5,611 nt of DNA from Fidelibacterota bacterium (GTDB taxonomy: Bacteria; Fidelibacterota; BS150m-G59), in assembly GCA_016784265.1 (NCBI GenBank), contig JADHUZ010000103.1, forward strand, positions 1-5,611. The letters are read 5' to 3'. Of this stretch, positions 5,511-5,611 are shown one piece after another. The notes under the pieces were generated by a model. It searched no databases and was not told the DNA's origin. It saw nothing but the letters and a program-made list of their open reading frames with translations. Within the stretch, counting starts at the first letter, position 1; every line of letters starts with the position of its first letter. A program made the translations under genes and the position numbers.

Positions 5511-5611
5511 ATGAAAACAAAAATAATTGCAACTATAATTTTGCTGTTAGTGTCTGGATGCACGCAACAAAAAATTGCTGAAGATTACTACAATCGCGGT
5601 GATGCGAAATA
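5511..5611 (+). CDS. Predicted lipoprotein, N-terminal part only (possibly TPR-containing)
   Basis: Thirty-three codons plus two bases are visible before the right edge. The N-terminus is a textbook lipoprotein signal: MKTK, a hydrophobic run at 5-14, and the lipobox VSGC at 14-17, so C17 should be lipidated after signal peptidase II cleavage and the protein anchored in a membrane on the periplasmic side. The short mature part, with AEDYYNRGDAK at 23-33, resembles the first helix of a tetratricopeptide repeat, which in many bacteria follows such a signal. This is only a hint from eleven residues. The final partial codon starts TA, so a stop cannot be excluded from the window alone, though tyrosine would fit the repeat. 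The gene begins 65 bases after the dehydrogenase, on the same strand, and could be co-transcribed or have its own promoter. I do not recognise a specific function. Confidence 0.75.
   Translation, partial: MKTKIIATIILLLVSGCTQQKIAEDYYNRGDAK

Noticed and set aside
1..5611. CRISPR array, mobile element, toxin-antitoxin, phage or RNA gene
   Set aside because: I looked on both strands and saw no regularly spaced repeats, transposase motifs, small two-gene toxin modules or tRNA-like cloverleaf sequences; dense housekeeping genes occupy almost all of the window.

Overview
The window is about 40% G+C or a little lower and uses the standard code throughout. It reads as an ordinary bacterial core-genome region. 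Gene order (rplM-rpsI-rpsB-tsf-pyrH-frr in one run), a short Thermus-type EF-Ts of 213 residues and a short-chain (SDR-type) L-threonine dehydrogenase next door suggest a bacterium of the FCB/Marinimicrobia/Ignavibacteria sort. This placement is inferred from gene order and protein character, not from a search.

Layout. Positions 1-4267 are a tightly packed minus-strand cluster, transcribed right to left: rplM (L13), rpsI (S9), rpsB (S2), tsf (EF-Ts), pyrH (UMP kinase), frr (ribosome recycling factor), and then ribD (riboflavin deaminase/reductase), whose 3' part lies beyond the left edge. Gaps are 20, 5, 33, 0, 3 and 32 bases, so one polycistronic transcript with translational coupling is likely. 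Positions 4268-4425 are a 158-base A/T-rich divergent intergenic region that should hold the promoters for both directions. Positions 4426-5445 (plus strand) encode an extended SDR enzyme that matches SDR-type L-threonine 3-dehydrogenases. From 5511 to the right edge, a lipoprotein gene begins on the plus strand behind a strong ribosome binding site.

How the genes work together. Two small-subunit proteins, one large-subunit protein, an elongation factor and the recycling factor serve translation. UMP kinase supplies UDP for all pyrimidine nucleotides and is a classic passenger between tsf and frr. RibD at the operon's tail would tie flavin synthesis to growth rate if it is co-transcribed. The threonine dehydrogenase starts threonine-to-glycine catabolism; its usual partner, 2-amino-3-ketobutyrate CoA ligase (kbl), is not in the window.

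I found no CRISPR, mobile element, tRNA/rRNA, phage or defence system. No gene-free stretch exceeds 300 bases. The points worth a second look are modest: a GTG start for tsf, a short insertion in EF-Ts, two Shine-Dalgarno sequences built from the previous gene's last codons, the ribD placement, and a form of threonine dehydrogenase with small insertions.
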